From Prochlorococcus marinus str. MIT 9515 (GTDB taxonomy: Bacteria; Cyanobacteriota; Cyanobacteriia; PCC-6307; Cyanobiaceae), in contig NC_008817.1 in assembly GCF_000015665.1 (NCBI RefSeq), positions 1,054,001 through 1,118,000 on the forward strand: 64,000 nt of DNA, written 5' to 3'. Of the stretch, positions 18,621 through 25,814 are shown piece by piece; positions within the stretch are counted from its first letter, which is position 1, and every line of letters starts with the position of its first letter. The notes below the pieces were generated by a model. That model did not search any database, had not been told where the DNA came from, and saw nothing but the letters and a program-made list of their open reading frames with translations. A program made the translations under genes and the position numbers.

Positions 18621-18646
18621 CGAGTTACCCAGACTCGCTTTTTTAT
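18621..18646 (+). terminator. Terminator of tRNA-Pro
   Basis: Stem GCGAGT / ACTCGC with loop TACCCAG followed by T6. Degenerate versions with the same layout follow several tRNA fragments (about 20594, 28333, 41805). Confidence 0.8.
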
Positions 18647-18670
18647 TGGAAATATTTGTTCACGCCTAAA

Positions 18671-18691
18671 GTGGACAGATAGTGGACAAAT
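18671..18691. repeat. Module 1 left iterons (GTGGACAAA type)
   Basis: Two copies, GTGGACAGAT and GTGGACAAAT, 11 bases apart, 76 bases after the tRNA. The same unit occurs three times at 20399-20431, at the other end of the module. Confidence 0.8.
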
Positions 18692-18785
18692 TACTATCCA
18701 AATATATGCATAAAAAATCTTATATTCTAAAATTTATGATTCTAAATTTTAAAAATACTAATAATATCTATATATAAGAACCTGA

Positions 18786-20381
18786 ATGGTTATTCTAAAA
18801 GATATTTTATTGAGCAAAAAATTCTTCCCATTTATAAAGCGCGGTCAATCTAAGAATTTAATTTCTATATTATTAATTTCTATTTTTTCTGGTTATGGTT
18901 TTCAAAAGACGATAGCTGCAAACAATGAAACTAACATCACCGTTGGTCTAACATGCGGAATAATAGGTTGGAATAATGGAAAATGGGAGGAGCTTTCTTT
19001 AAATAGTGGACACTTAGATGCTCCTTGGTATACAGGTGAAAAAGGAGGGAATAGTTGGACAGAAAATGAAAATAATAAAGCTTCAAGGATATGGTCTGAT
19101 AAATATTTTGAACAAAATTCCATCAATTGGATAAGATTTGCATATTTTTCAGATGAAGTTACCCAACCCACAAGAACGATGGTTCGTCATCATAGATGGA
19201 AAAATTCTACTTCTAGTCAATTTACTTGGACTGATGATAATAGAGTTCAAAATTGGGCACAGTATATAGGTAACTGCTCAACTGAGAATGGTATACCTGA
19301 TGTTGGCATTCCAAATGAAGATATTGAGTTGTTGGCAAAAAATATAGTCTTAGAAGTATCAAATATTAGAGAAAACAACTATAAAATGGCACTAAACTTT
19401 TTACCGAAAAGTTTATTTGCAACAGGAGGGAAAGCTATTCAGGCTTATCAAAACGACCTCGTAACTGCAGTTAAAAAGAAATCAAAAAATAATAAAAAAG
19501 AAAAAGTTTCAATATGGACGTCAATATTTAGTGGAAATAACTCACCTTTTGATTTCAATACTAATAATTTTGGAGAATATGGGAATTGGAAAAGTGATCA
19601 CAATGGTTTTCTTATTGGTCTAACTAATGAAGTTGGTTCAAATAAATTTATTTCTATATTTGGGAATAATGGTTCTGTTAAAGTCGATTTTCTTGATCAA
19701 GGAGGAGGAACATATAAACCTAAAGGGAATGGTTTTGGAATTGTTATTGGTAATGAATCAGAAAAAAATTATTCGCATTTTCTTTTTAGTAATACTAGCT
19801 TTAGTGGGAAACACAATCGCGGACTTATCCCGGTAGGTGACTTTGCTGGTGGATCTGCGAGCGGGAATAAGAGCATAACTTCTTATGTTTTTGATCTAAC
19901 CATTGGCAAGAAAAAAGAGGTAAATGGATTTCTCATTAATCCTGAAATAAGTGGCACCTGGAATCAAAATGTAGATCATGAATGGAAAGAGTCAGGAGGT
20001 GATCCATTTAATCTTCAGTACAGCGAATACAAAGATAATTTTCTTCTCACAGAAATCTCAATTGCCATATCAAAAAAGGCTAAAGTTTATGAGAAATTCA
20101 TATTAACTCCAACAATTAAAGCTGGATGGATTGTTGATTGGGATTTAAATAATAAGCCAGCAACAATTACTAATCTCAAAAATAACCAAACAATAACTAT
20201 TAAACCTGATGAACAAAACCAGCAAGGAATATTAATAGAGAGTTCTATAAAACTAGGTTCAACGAAAGAAAGTGAGTCCAAGCTTGAGGCTGAAGTTTCA
20301 TATGGAATAAAACTTTGGGAATCAAACCAAAAGTTTTCTGATTGGAGCGCCGCAATAGGATTGTCTTATTATTTCGATTAA
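18786..20381 (+). CDS. Autotransporter-like outer-membrane protein
   Basis: 531 residues. The basic N-terminus and hydrophobic stretch NLISILLISIFSGYGF look like a long signal peptide (cleavage near TIAANNE). Residues about 45-200 form a Trp/Asn-rich region. From about residue 240 there are amphipathic beta-strands with Gly/aromatic alternation (GFLIGLTNEVGSNKFISIFG, FILTPTIKAGWIVDW) ending AAIGLSYYFD, like an autotransporter barrel. It is the sole cargo of the first module, between the intact tRNA-Pro and its first partial copy. Substrate and role are unknown; surface interaction or phage defence is only a guess. Confidence 0.6.
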   Translation: MVILKDILLSKKFFPFIKRGQSKNLISILLISIFSGYGFQKTIAANNETNITVGLTCGIIGWNNGKWEELSLNSGHLDAPWYTGEKGGNSWTENENNKASRIWSDKYFEQNSINWIRFAYFSDEVTQPTRTMVRHHRWKNSTSSQFTWTDDNRVQNWAQYIGNCSTENGIPDVGIPNEDIELLAKNIVLEVSNIRENNYKMALNFLPKSLFATGGKAIQAYQNDLVTAVKKKSKNNKKEKVSIWTSIFSGNNSPFDFNTNNFGEYGNWKSDHNGFLIGLTNEVGSNKFISIFGNNGSVKVDFLDQGGGTYKPKGNGFGIVIGNESEKNYSHFLFSNTSFSGKHNRGLIPVGDFAGGSASGNKSITSYVFDLTIGKKKEVNGFLINPEISGTWNQNVDHEWKESGGDPFNLQYSEYKDNFLLTEISIAISKKAKVYEKFILTPTIKAGWIVDWDLNNKPATITNLKNNQTITIKPDEQNQQGILIESSIKLGSTKESESKLEAEVSYGIKLWESNQKFSDWSAAIGLSYYFD

Positions 20382-20398
20382 TAATAGATAATCAATTT

Positions 20399-20431
20399 AG
20401 TGGACAAATAGTGGACAAATAGTGGACAAAT
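20399..20431. repeat. Module 1 right iterons
   Basis: Three exact tandem copies of AGTGGACAAAT, period 11, beginning 18 bases after the autotransporter stop and 90 bases before the first partial tRNA-Pro copy. Confidence 0.9.
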
Positions 20432-20520
20432 GTTGCTTGAATTGTAATGACAAAATACGCATAACTAAGAAATAAATTAGTCATAGCCTGAAAACCTAGT
20501 GCTGCACTAGAGCTGTTAAG

Positions 20521-20568
20521 TGCTTTGGGAGCACTAGGTCGCAGGTTCGAATCCTGTCGCCCCGACTC
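20521..20568 (+). repeat. tRNA-Pro 3' fragment (att-like copy 1)
   Basis: 48 bases identical to tRNA-Pro from the anticodon arm (TGCTTTGGGAGC) to just past its 3' end. The acceptor 5' strand and D-arm are missing, so it cannot be a tRNA. A terminator-like hairpin (GAGAG...CTCTC plus T-run) follows. Confidence 0.93.
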
Positions 20569-20637
20569 TTAAAAACCAAGTCATATAGAGAGTTTTCCCA
20601 AGCTCTCTTTTTTATTGTCTGCAATCTCAAATGAGAA

Positions 20638-20658
20638 AAGGGATCTGTAGGGGGATCT
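20638..20658. repeat. Module 2 left iterons (GGGGATCT type)
   Basis: AAGGGATCT and AGGGGGATCT about 11 bases apart, 70 bases after att copy 1. The same motif is found at the far end of the module (23371-23392). Confidence 0.75.
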
Positions 20659-20725
20659 AAAAAGTTTAAACTTTCTGAAAAAGTGCTTAATTTACAGCAG
20701 TGGTGCAAGTAGTAAGCGTTGCATT

Positions 20726-21472
20726 TTAACTTTTTAACTTCTCTACTAATTTTTTACCAATACCTTTTATGTTCAATAGTTCTTCTTGTGGTGCATTTTT
20801 TACAGCTTCTATTGAAAGATAACCAGCATCCCAAAGTAATCCAGCAGTTTTACCACCAACACCATCTAGTTCACATAAAAGATCAGTAAAGAATGAGTCT
20901 GGGAATCCATGTTCAGTAACTAGTATTTTATAGATTTTTTTATAGCCAGTTGAACTTTGCGACATTACATCATTAATCTGATATAGCTTTTCTTCAATAG
21001 TTAAATCGGACTCCACAATAGTTCTAAAATCAATTAAATAATTTATCCAATCCTTATACATTTGGGATTCTGTTTTTAGGTTTCCAACTATTGTTGGTAC
21101 TCCTACAGCAGACTCACCCCAACCACCATCTAGAGCAAATTCAGACGTTTGAATCCAATGACCATATCTTCTAAAAGGAGTTCCATCATCTGAATATCCA
21201 GTAGGTTCACCAAATAATTCTGGTTCAGTTGCACTTTTTAGTACTTCTTCGTGTTTCTCAAGATGAATTTTAGGTGTTGTTAATTGCAAAGTAGCAAAAT
21301 ATTCCCAAGTTAATAATCCAGTTTTCTCTTCTTCATCTGCTTCTTCCAGCATTTTTACCATATTAGGACTAAAGTTATGTTCTCTAAATTCTTTTTCATC
21401 AACCCAACCACGTTTCTTCCATTCGGGTTTAATCTTAGGTTTTAAATCTTTTAGAAAGTCAAACAAACCCAT
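20726..21472 (-). CDS. Helix-hairpin-helix protein of unknown function
   Basis: 248 residues. The C-terminus carries two HhH motifs (LDGVGGKTAGLLWDAGYLSI and NIKGIGKKLVEKL), which usually bind DNA backbone non-specifically. The N-terminal 180 residues are acidic and Trp-rich and match nothing I know. It is next to rmuC in module 2, so a DNA-processing role is plausible. It starts with ATG at 21472; upstream is AT-rich. Confidence 0.6.
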   Translation of the reverse strand: MGLFDFLKDLKPKIKPEWKKRGWVDEKEFREHNFSPNMVKMLEEADEEEKTGLLTWEYFATLQLTTPKIHLEKHEEVLKSATEPELFGEPTGYSDDGTPFRRYGHWIQTSEFALDGGWGESAVGVPTIVGNLKTESQMYKDWINYLIDFRTIVESDLTIEEKLYQINDVMSQSSTGYKKIYKILVTEHGFPDSFFTDLLCELDGVGGKTAGLLWDAGYLSIEAVKNAPQEELLNIKGIGKKLVEKLKS

Positions 21473-21645
21473 AAAAAGATGACATTTATATTTTCTACTT
21501 TAGAGCTACTGTCAATAAGATATTTGGTTTTAAATAAAATGTTATTTGGGCTTTAGTTTCCCCCATATGTATAAAAATTAAGTAGGAGATTTATTGTTTT
21601 TTCTTACTTTAATTATTCCTTCATTACTTTCTTGCAAAAAATTGA

Positions 21646-23241
21646 TTAGTTATTATCTATAGACTTAAATGTTCTAATGTTTGAATCGATTTCATTTGTA
21701 GTATTAAATTCAGGATTTTGTCCGGACAATTCAGCAATACGTTTTGCTTGAGGTAATAACCTCTTTTCATAAGATCCTTGCGCATCGTTATAGGATTTAT
21801 TCAATTTAGAAATATTTGAACCTATAGCAGAAAACTTTTCTACAAAGTTTATAAACCTCTTATGAAGTTCCGTAGACATTTGCTGAATCTCATTTATATT
21901 TTTTGTCATCTCAGCTCTTTGTATAGTCATAGAAAATCCTTTCAGTATTGCTAGGAGACTTGTAGGAAAAGTAAGAATTATATTTTTCTCAAATGCATAT
22001 TCTAAAAGATAAGGATCTCGCTCTAAAGCCATGGATAATGCCCCCTCGACTGGAATATACAAAACAACTCCATCAACTACTTCACCAATTTCACTTAATT
22101 GATTTGCATAATCCTTTTTAGCTAGTTGATCAATATGGCTACGCACTTTTCTAAGATGGTCTGTTACCGCCTTTTCTTGAAGATTTTGATCAGTTTCTTT
22201 TATAGCATCTAAATAACTTTCTATAGGTGCCTTTGAGTCAACTATTAGTCTTCTTGATCCAGGGATAGTAATTACACAATCGGGTCTTAATCTACCCTTC
22301 TCTTCAGTTTCAATACTAACTTGCTCGTCAAAATCACAATAATTAATAAGTCCTACAAATTCTAAAATTCTTTTTAAATTAACTTCTCCCCATCTGCCCT
22401 TAACGTTGGGTGATCTTAGTGCACTTGTTAGTTGCATTGCAGCACCCTTAACATCATCACTTTTTTTGTCTAAATTAATTGTTGTTTGGTTTAACGCACT
22501 CAATTTTTCTATCGAATCCTTTGATAATAATTCCACTTGCTTTCTAAGAATTTCAACTTGTTTTGTAAATGGCTCTGTAACTGTTTCTTTAGTCCTTTTT
22601 AATAGATCTTCTTTTGATCCTTTAAGCATTTCGGCACTTAGTGCACGAAATTGTGTAACAAGATTAGCTTTAGCTTGCTCAAGAAATTTAGTTTGAGTTT
22701 CTTGGGATTTTAACTGTTCTTTTATTTCAGCAAGTCTATTATTGAGTTTCTCTTTTTCATTTCGAAGAATTTCTTTATCACTTATAGTAATTTTATGAAG
22801 CTCTTCTAATTTCTCTTTTTCAGATTCGATGCGTGATGATTCTTCAAATAGTGATTTATTTTGTTCCTTCAATTCTCCAATTTCAATACCAAGAGTTTCC
22901 TTTTGGTTTCTGAGATATTCAAAATCTTTTTTAAATTCTCTTTGATTATTCTCCAGCTTTATCTTTTCCTCTGAGACAACCTTTAATTCTGTTTCTTTTA
23001 TTGCAGCTTTCTCACTTGACTCTAATAAATTCTGTTGATAAATTTTTACTTCTTTTCTTTGATTATTAAGTTCTAATAAAGTTTCTTCAAGGTTCTTTTC
23101 AACCTTTAATAGATTTTCTTCTAGAAAGCTTTCTTTACTTCCATCATTAGTCCTTGATTTTTTTGAATAAGAGCGACTAATTATAAAACCCACAATAATT
23201 CCAGATAAAACACCTGTGATGAAAAGAAGGACATTATCCAA
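21646..23241 (-). CDS. rmuC: RmuC, DNA recombination protein
   Basis: 531 residues: an N-terminal membrane anchor (LLFITGVLSGIIVGFIISRS), a long coiled coil (about 40-210), then the RmuC nuclease-like domain with SPNVKGRWGEVNLKRILE, FDEQVSIETEEKGRLRPDCVI and RRLIVDSKAPIESYLDA. RmuC limits recombination between inverted repeats and restricts foreign DNA in E. coli. It occupies module 2 with the HhH gene. Confidence 0.92.
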   Translation of the reverse strand: MDNVLLFITGVLSGIIVGFIISRSYSKKSRTNDGSKESFLEENLLKVEKNLEETLLELNNQRKEVKIYQQNLLESSEKAAIKETELKVVSEEKIKLENNQREFKKDFEYLRNQKETLGIEIGELKEQNKSLFEESSRIESEKEKLEELHKITISDKEILRNEKEKLNNRLAEIKEQLKSQETQTKFLEQAKANLVTQFRALSAEMLKGSKEDLLKRTKETVTEPFTKQVEILRKQVELLSKDSIEKLSALNQTTINLDKKSDDVKGAAMQLTSALRSPNVKGRWGEVNLKRILEFVGLINYCDFDEQVSIETEEKGRLRPDCVITIPGSRRLIVDSKAPIESYLDAIKETDQNLQEKAVTDHLRKVRSHIDQLAKKDYANQLSEIGEVVDGVVLYIPVEGALSMALERDPYLLEYAFEKNIILTFPTSLLAILKGFSMTIQRAEMTKNINEIQQMSTELHKRFINFVEKFSAIGSNISKLNKSYNDAQGSYEKRLLPQAKRIAELSGQNPEFNTTNEIDSNIRTFKSIDNN

Positions 23242-23355
23242 TAGATTCCTTTGCAGTTAAATTAATATTAATAAAATCTTTTAAATCAAACATCAATAAA
23301 AAAATTATTTACTATCACATCAAAAGCTCTTTTATTTACGACCCAATTAACCTTT

Positions 23356-23392
23356 AGCACTAGGTCGTTGAGGGGGATCTGTAGGGGGATCT
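23356..23392. repeat. Module 2 right end: short tRNA-like piece plus iterons
   Basis: AGCACTAGGTCGTTG (23356-23370, a 12-base match to the tRNA-Pro variable region) directly abuts two AGGGGGATCT units 12 bases apart (23371-23380 and 23383-23392). The same arrangement, with a different iteron, occurs at 24952-24989. Confidence 0.75.
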
Positions 23393-23517
23393 AGAATGTA
23401 TAAAGAAGTTAAATCAAGTTTAAACATCATGCAAAAGTGAGACTCAAACATATACCTGTATCTAAAATTATTCTTTACTACAACTGAAGCCTTACGATTT
23501 TCTCAAAATAACGTACT

Positions 23518-23564
23518 GGTGCTTTGGGAGCTCTAGGTCGCAGGTTCGAATCCTGTCGCCCCGA
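23518..23564 (+). repeat. tRNA-Pro 3' fragment (att-like copy 2)
   Basis: 47 bases matching tRNA-Pro from GGTGCTTTGGGAGC to CCCCGA with one mismatch (GAGCTCTAGG for GAGCACTAGG). No 5' half. Confidence 0.92.
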
Positions 23565-23601
23565 TCAGTTATAGCAATAAGTCTCAGCTTATAATAAATT
23601 A

Positions 23602-23637
23602 CACCCAAAAAAGGTTGCACCCAAAATGCACCCAAAA
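23602..23637. repeat. Module 3 left iterons (CACCCAAAA)
   Basis: Three copies of CACCCAAAA at 23602, 23618 and 23629. The start-to-start spacings are 16 and 11 bases. Module 4 has CACGCAAAA in almost the same geometry, one base different in the unit. Confidence 0.85.
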
Positions 23638-23766
23638 GTTATTTTCTCAAAATAATTGACATAACTTTAGGAGATAGTCAGGTATTTGGTTCTACCCGAC
23701 TTATGGTGTAACTATCAAGAGTTTTTCTGTAACCCTTTTTTTATTACTTGGCTTACTAGTTCTAAA

Positions 23767-24738
23767 TTACCTTCCTATTCTTCCAATAGCCTCAATTGAT
23801 TTTTTTAAAATTTCTCCTTTCAAGGGAACGAAACCCAAGGCAGGAGCTTTATCTTGGTATTCATCGCTGAGTAATATATAGAATGTATCTTGAATTGCCT
23901 TAGTATTCCTGCCATTACCTTTTTCATAAGCAAGTATCCAAGTTAAGGTTGCTATTGGATAAGCTCCTTTAGCAGCAGGATTTGGATTTTTACCTGCCAA
24001 ATTTTCATCTAGATTTATTCCATTTAAAGCTATTGCGCCTGATTCAGTATTGGGGGTAACGAATTCACCAGAAAGATTTTGAAGTGCAGCAGCCTTAACA
24101 TTACCTTTAATGTATGACTGGTTTACATAACCAATTGCACCTGGAGTATTTTGAATAACACCTGCAACACCAGAATTTCCTTTTGCTCCAACTCCCGAAG
24201 GCCATTTAACAGATTTACCAGTACCTAAATTCCAGGTTTTAGAGAAAGCCTCCATAGAATTTGTAAAAGCTTTAGTCGTGCCTGATCCATCAGAACGATG
24301 TGTCCAAGTTAACTTACCTGATTTACAACCTAATTCTTTCCAGTTTTTAACCATACCCAATGCAACTTGTACTGCTTGCTCTTGAGTAAGTTTCAAATCA
24401 CAATCATAGTTATATCCAAAAGCAATAGTTCCACCAACCATAGGTATTTGAACAAGTCCTCTTTTAACTTTCTCTATATCAGAATCTTTCATAGGGTCAT
24501 CTGATGCACCAAAATTTACAGTTTCGTCTATGAAAGCTTTTCTTCCAGATCCAGAACCTAATGCTTGATAATTAACTCTAGGGCCTCCAGATTTAGCTAA
24601 GTCAAAAAACCACCTGGTATAAATTTTCGAAGGGAATGATGCACCAGCTCCACTCAATCTTTTTGAAGCCATCGCAGATGGAGAAAGTATTAATGAAATT
24701 GCAGAAGATAAAATGAGAGTTTTTTTAAAAATACTCAT
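23767..24738 (-). CDS. pstS: PstS, phosphate ABC transporter substrate-binding protein
   Basis: 323 residues: a signal peptide (about 1-24, PSAMA-SKRL), then GAGASFPSKIYTRWF, YQALGSGSGRKAFI, FGASDDPM and THRSDGSGTTKAFTN, the phosphate-contacting loops of PstS. It binds inorganic phosphate in the periplasm for PstCAB, none of which is nearby. It is the only sizeable gene between att copies 2 and 3, so it looks like single-gene nutrient cargo. Possibly a second copy in this genome. Confidence 0.95.
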   Translation of the reverse strand: MSIFKKTLILSSAISLILSPSAMASKRLSGAGASFPSKIYTRWFFDLAKSGGPRVNYQALGSGSGRKAFIDETVNFGASDDPMKDSDIEKVKRGLVQIPMVGGTIAFGYNYDCDLKLTQEQAVQVALGMVKNWKELGCKSGKLTWTHRSDGSGTTKAFTNSMEAFSKTWNLGTGKSVKWPSGVGAKGNSGVAGVIQNTPGAIGYVNQSYIKGNVKAAALQNLSGEFVTPNTESGAIALNGINLDENLAGKNPNPAAKGAYPIATLTWILAYEKGNGRNTKAIQDTFYILLSDEYQDKAPALGFVPLKGEILKKSIEAIGRIGR

Positions 24739-24890
24739 TAGCCACTTAGATTAAAGACAATTTATTTATAGCATCAAACAAAAGACGAAATTCAAAGATT
24801 AAGAAATGGAGCAAATTATTTTGATACAAGCAATAATTCTTGATATGTAGTCTTATTGATAGTTTTAAACGCTTATTACTTGCATAAAAA

Positions 24891-24930
24891 AGAGGGTTTT
24901 ATCCCTCTATGTTAGATCGACTGTCAATCA
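24891..24930 (-). promoter_or_regulatory. TTGACAGTCGAT box plus hairpin, no intact gene behind it
   Basis: On the minus strand TTGACAGTCGATCTAA (24912-24927) and TAACAT precede hairpin AGAGGGATAAAACCCTCT and T6, then ATG. The frame that follows stops after six codons (MQVISV), so the promoter module has outlived its gene. Confidence 0.6.
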
Positions 24931-24951
24931 ATGATATTTTACAGCTCCTAA

Positions 24952-24989
24952 AGCACTAGGTCGTTGGTTAGCGATTATTTAGCGATTAA
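24952..24989. repeat. Module 3 right end: short tRNA-like piece plus TTAGCGATTA iterons
   Basis: AGCACTAGGTCGTTG (24952-24966) is followed by TTAGCGATTAT and TTAGCGATTAA (24968-24978, 24979-24989; period 11). The iteron differs from the left end of the module (CACCCAAAA), suggesting a composite of two elements. Confidence 0.75.
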
Positions 24990-25113
24990 TTGTATATCTA
25001 AGGATAATTTTGTATAACTTTGGCCTATTTTTAAGACTCGTAATTTTGTAGATATAGCAACTAACAAGCTATAGCCTGACTTGTTTATTTAACCTACTGT
25101 CTCAAATTGGAGG

Positions 25114-25163
25114 GCGGGTGCTTTGGGAGCATTAGGTCGTACGTTCAAATCGTATCGCCCCGA
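25114..25163 (+). repeat. tRNA-Pro 3' fragment (att-like copy 3, variant T-arm)
   Basis: 50 bases from GCGGGTGCTTTGGGAGC to CCCCGA. The T-arm reads GTACG-TTCAAAT-CGTAT where the tRNA has GCAGG-TTCGAAT-CCTGT: both sides of the stem have changed and pairing is kept. Confidence 0.88.
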
Positions 25164-25199
25164 TTAGCTGTAGCAATAAGTCTCAGCTAATACATATTT

Positions 25200-25236
25200 C
25201 ACGCAAATTATTGCTTCACGCAAAACTCACGCAAAA
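25200..25236. repeat. Module 4 left iterons (CACGCAAAA)
   Basis: Three copies at 25200, 25217 and 25228 (spacings 17 and 11). The same unit recurs at 28156-28175, the other end of this module. Confidence 0.88.
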
Positions 25237-25255
25237 GTTAGTAAATATGTGAATA

Positions 25256-25390
25256 TTACGTCAAATATAAATTAGGAAACATCATTTCAGATGCGAATGC
25301 TAATGAAAAAGAAACAATTGCAAGCAGTATAAATAAAACGATAATTCCATAGATAGAGTCAAAGACTTTAATAGTTTTGGTAGAGGTCAT
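25256..25390 (-). CDS. Single-helix membrane mini-protein
   Basis: 44 residues: MTSTKTIKVFDSIYG, then the helix IIVLFILLAIVSFSLAFA, then SEMMFPNLYLT. Its stop lies 20 bases after the CACGCAAAA iterons. No family recognised; the composition resembles many picocyanobacterial small membrane proteins. Confidence 0.5.
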   Translation of the reverse strand: MTSTKTIKVFDSIYGIIVLFILLAIVSFSLAFASEMMFPNLYLT

Positions 25391-25814
25391 TACAAAGGTA
25401 ATAATTGATTTTGAGATGAAATACTTTCAATAACCATTAAGAGATCCATTTCATTGAGATTAGATAATCGTTCTTAAATTAGATATCATTACTATTTTCT
25501 TTCTAATAATTTTAAAAGATTAATGTATGAGGAGAAAGACTTAAATTTAAATTAATTTAAAGATTTAAATATAAATACTCAAGTATATCTACCTATATGA
25601 TATGAATAAATAAAATAGGTAAATAACTGCGGCAGAACAATTTCACAGGGCATTTTAAGATTACAATAAAAATTATATATTTTTTTATTAGATATTAATT
25701 ACTTAATATATGTAATATTTAATATCATTACATAATACTAAAAATTATATTTCTATTCAGGAAATTAGGAAATCTAAGGTATAGTTTCTCCACCTTAATT
25801 AAGGAGGTTTAGTT
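25391..25814. other. Intergenic region upstream of the phoH-like gene
   Basis: 424 AT-rich bases without a convincing gene. The last part holds a near-consensus ribosome site TAAGGAGG (about 25800-25807) for the ATG at 25815, unusually strong for this genome. Confidence 0.5.

Noticed and set aside
20399-20431. Possible CRISPR array
   Set aside because: The repeats are tandem 11-mers without spacers; no cas genes. No CRISPR is seen in the window.
20496-20708. 70-residue minus-strand frame containing SRGDRIRTCDLVLPKH
   Set aside because: It is the antisense translation of the tRNA-Pro fragment, a familiar false protein around duplicated tRNA sequence.
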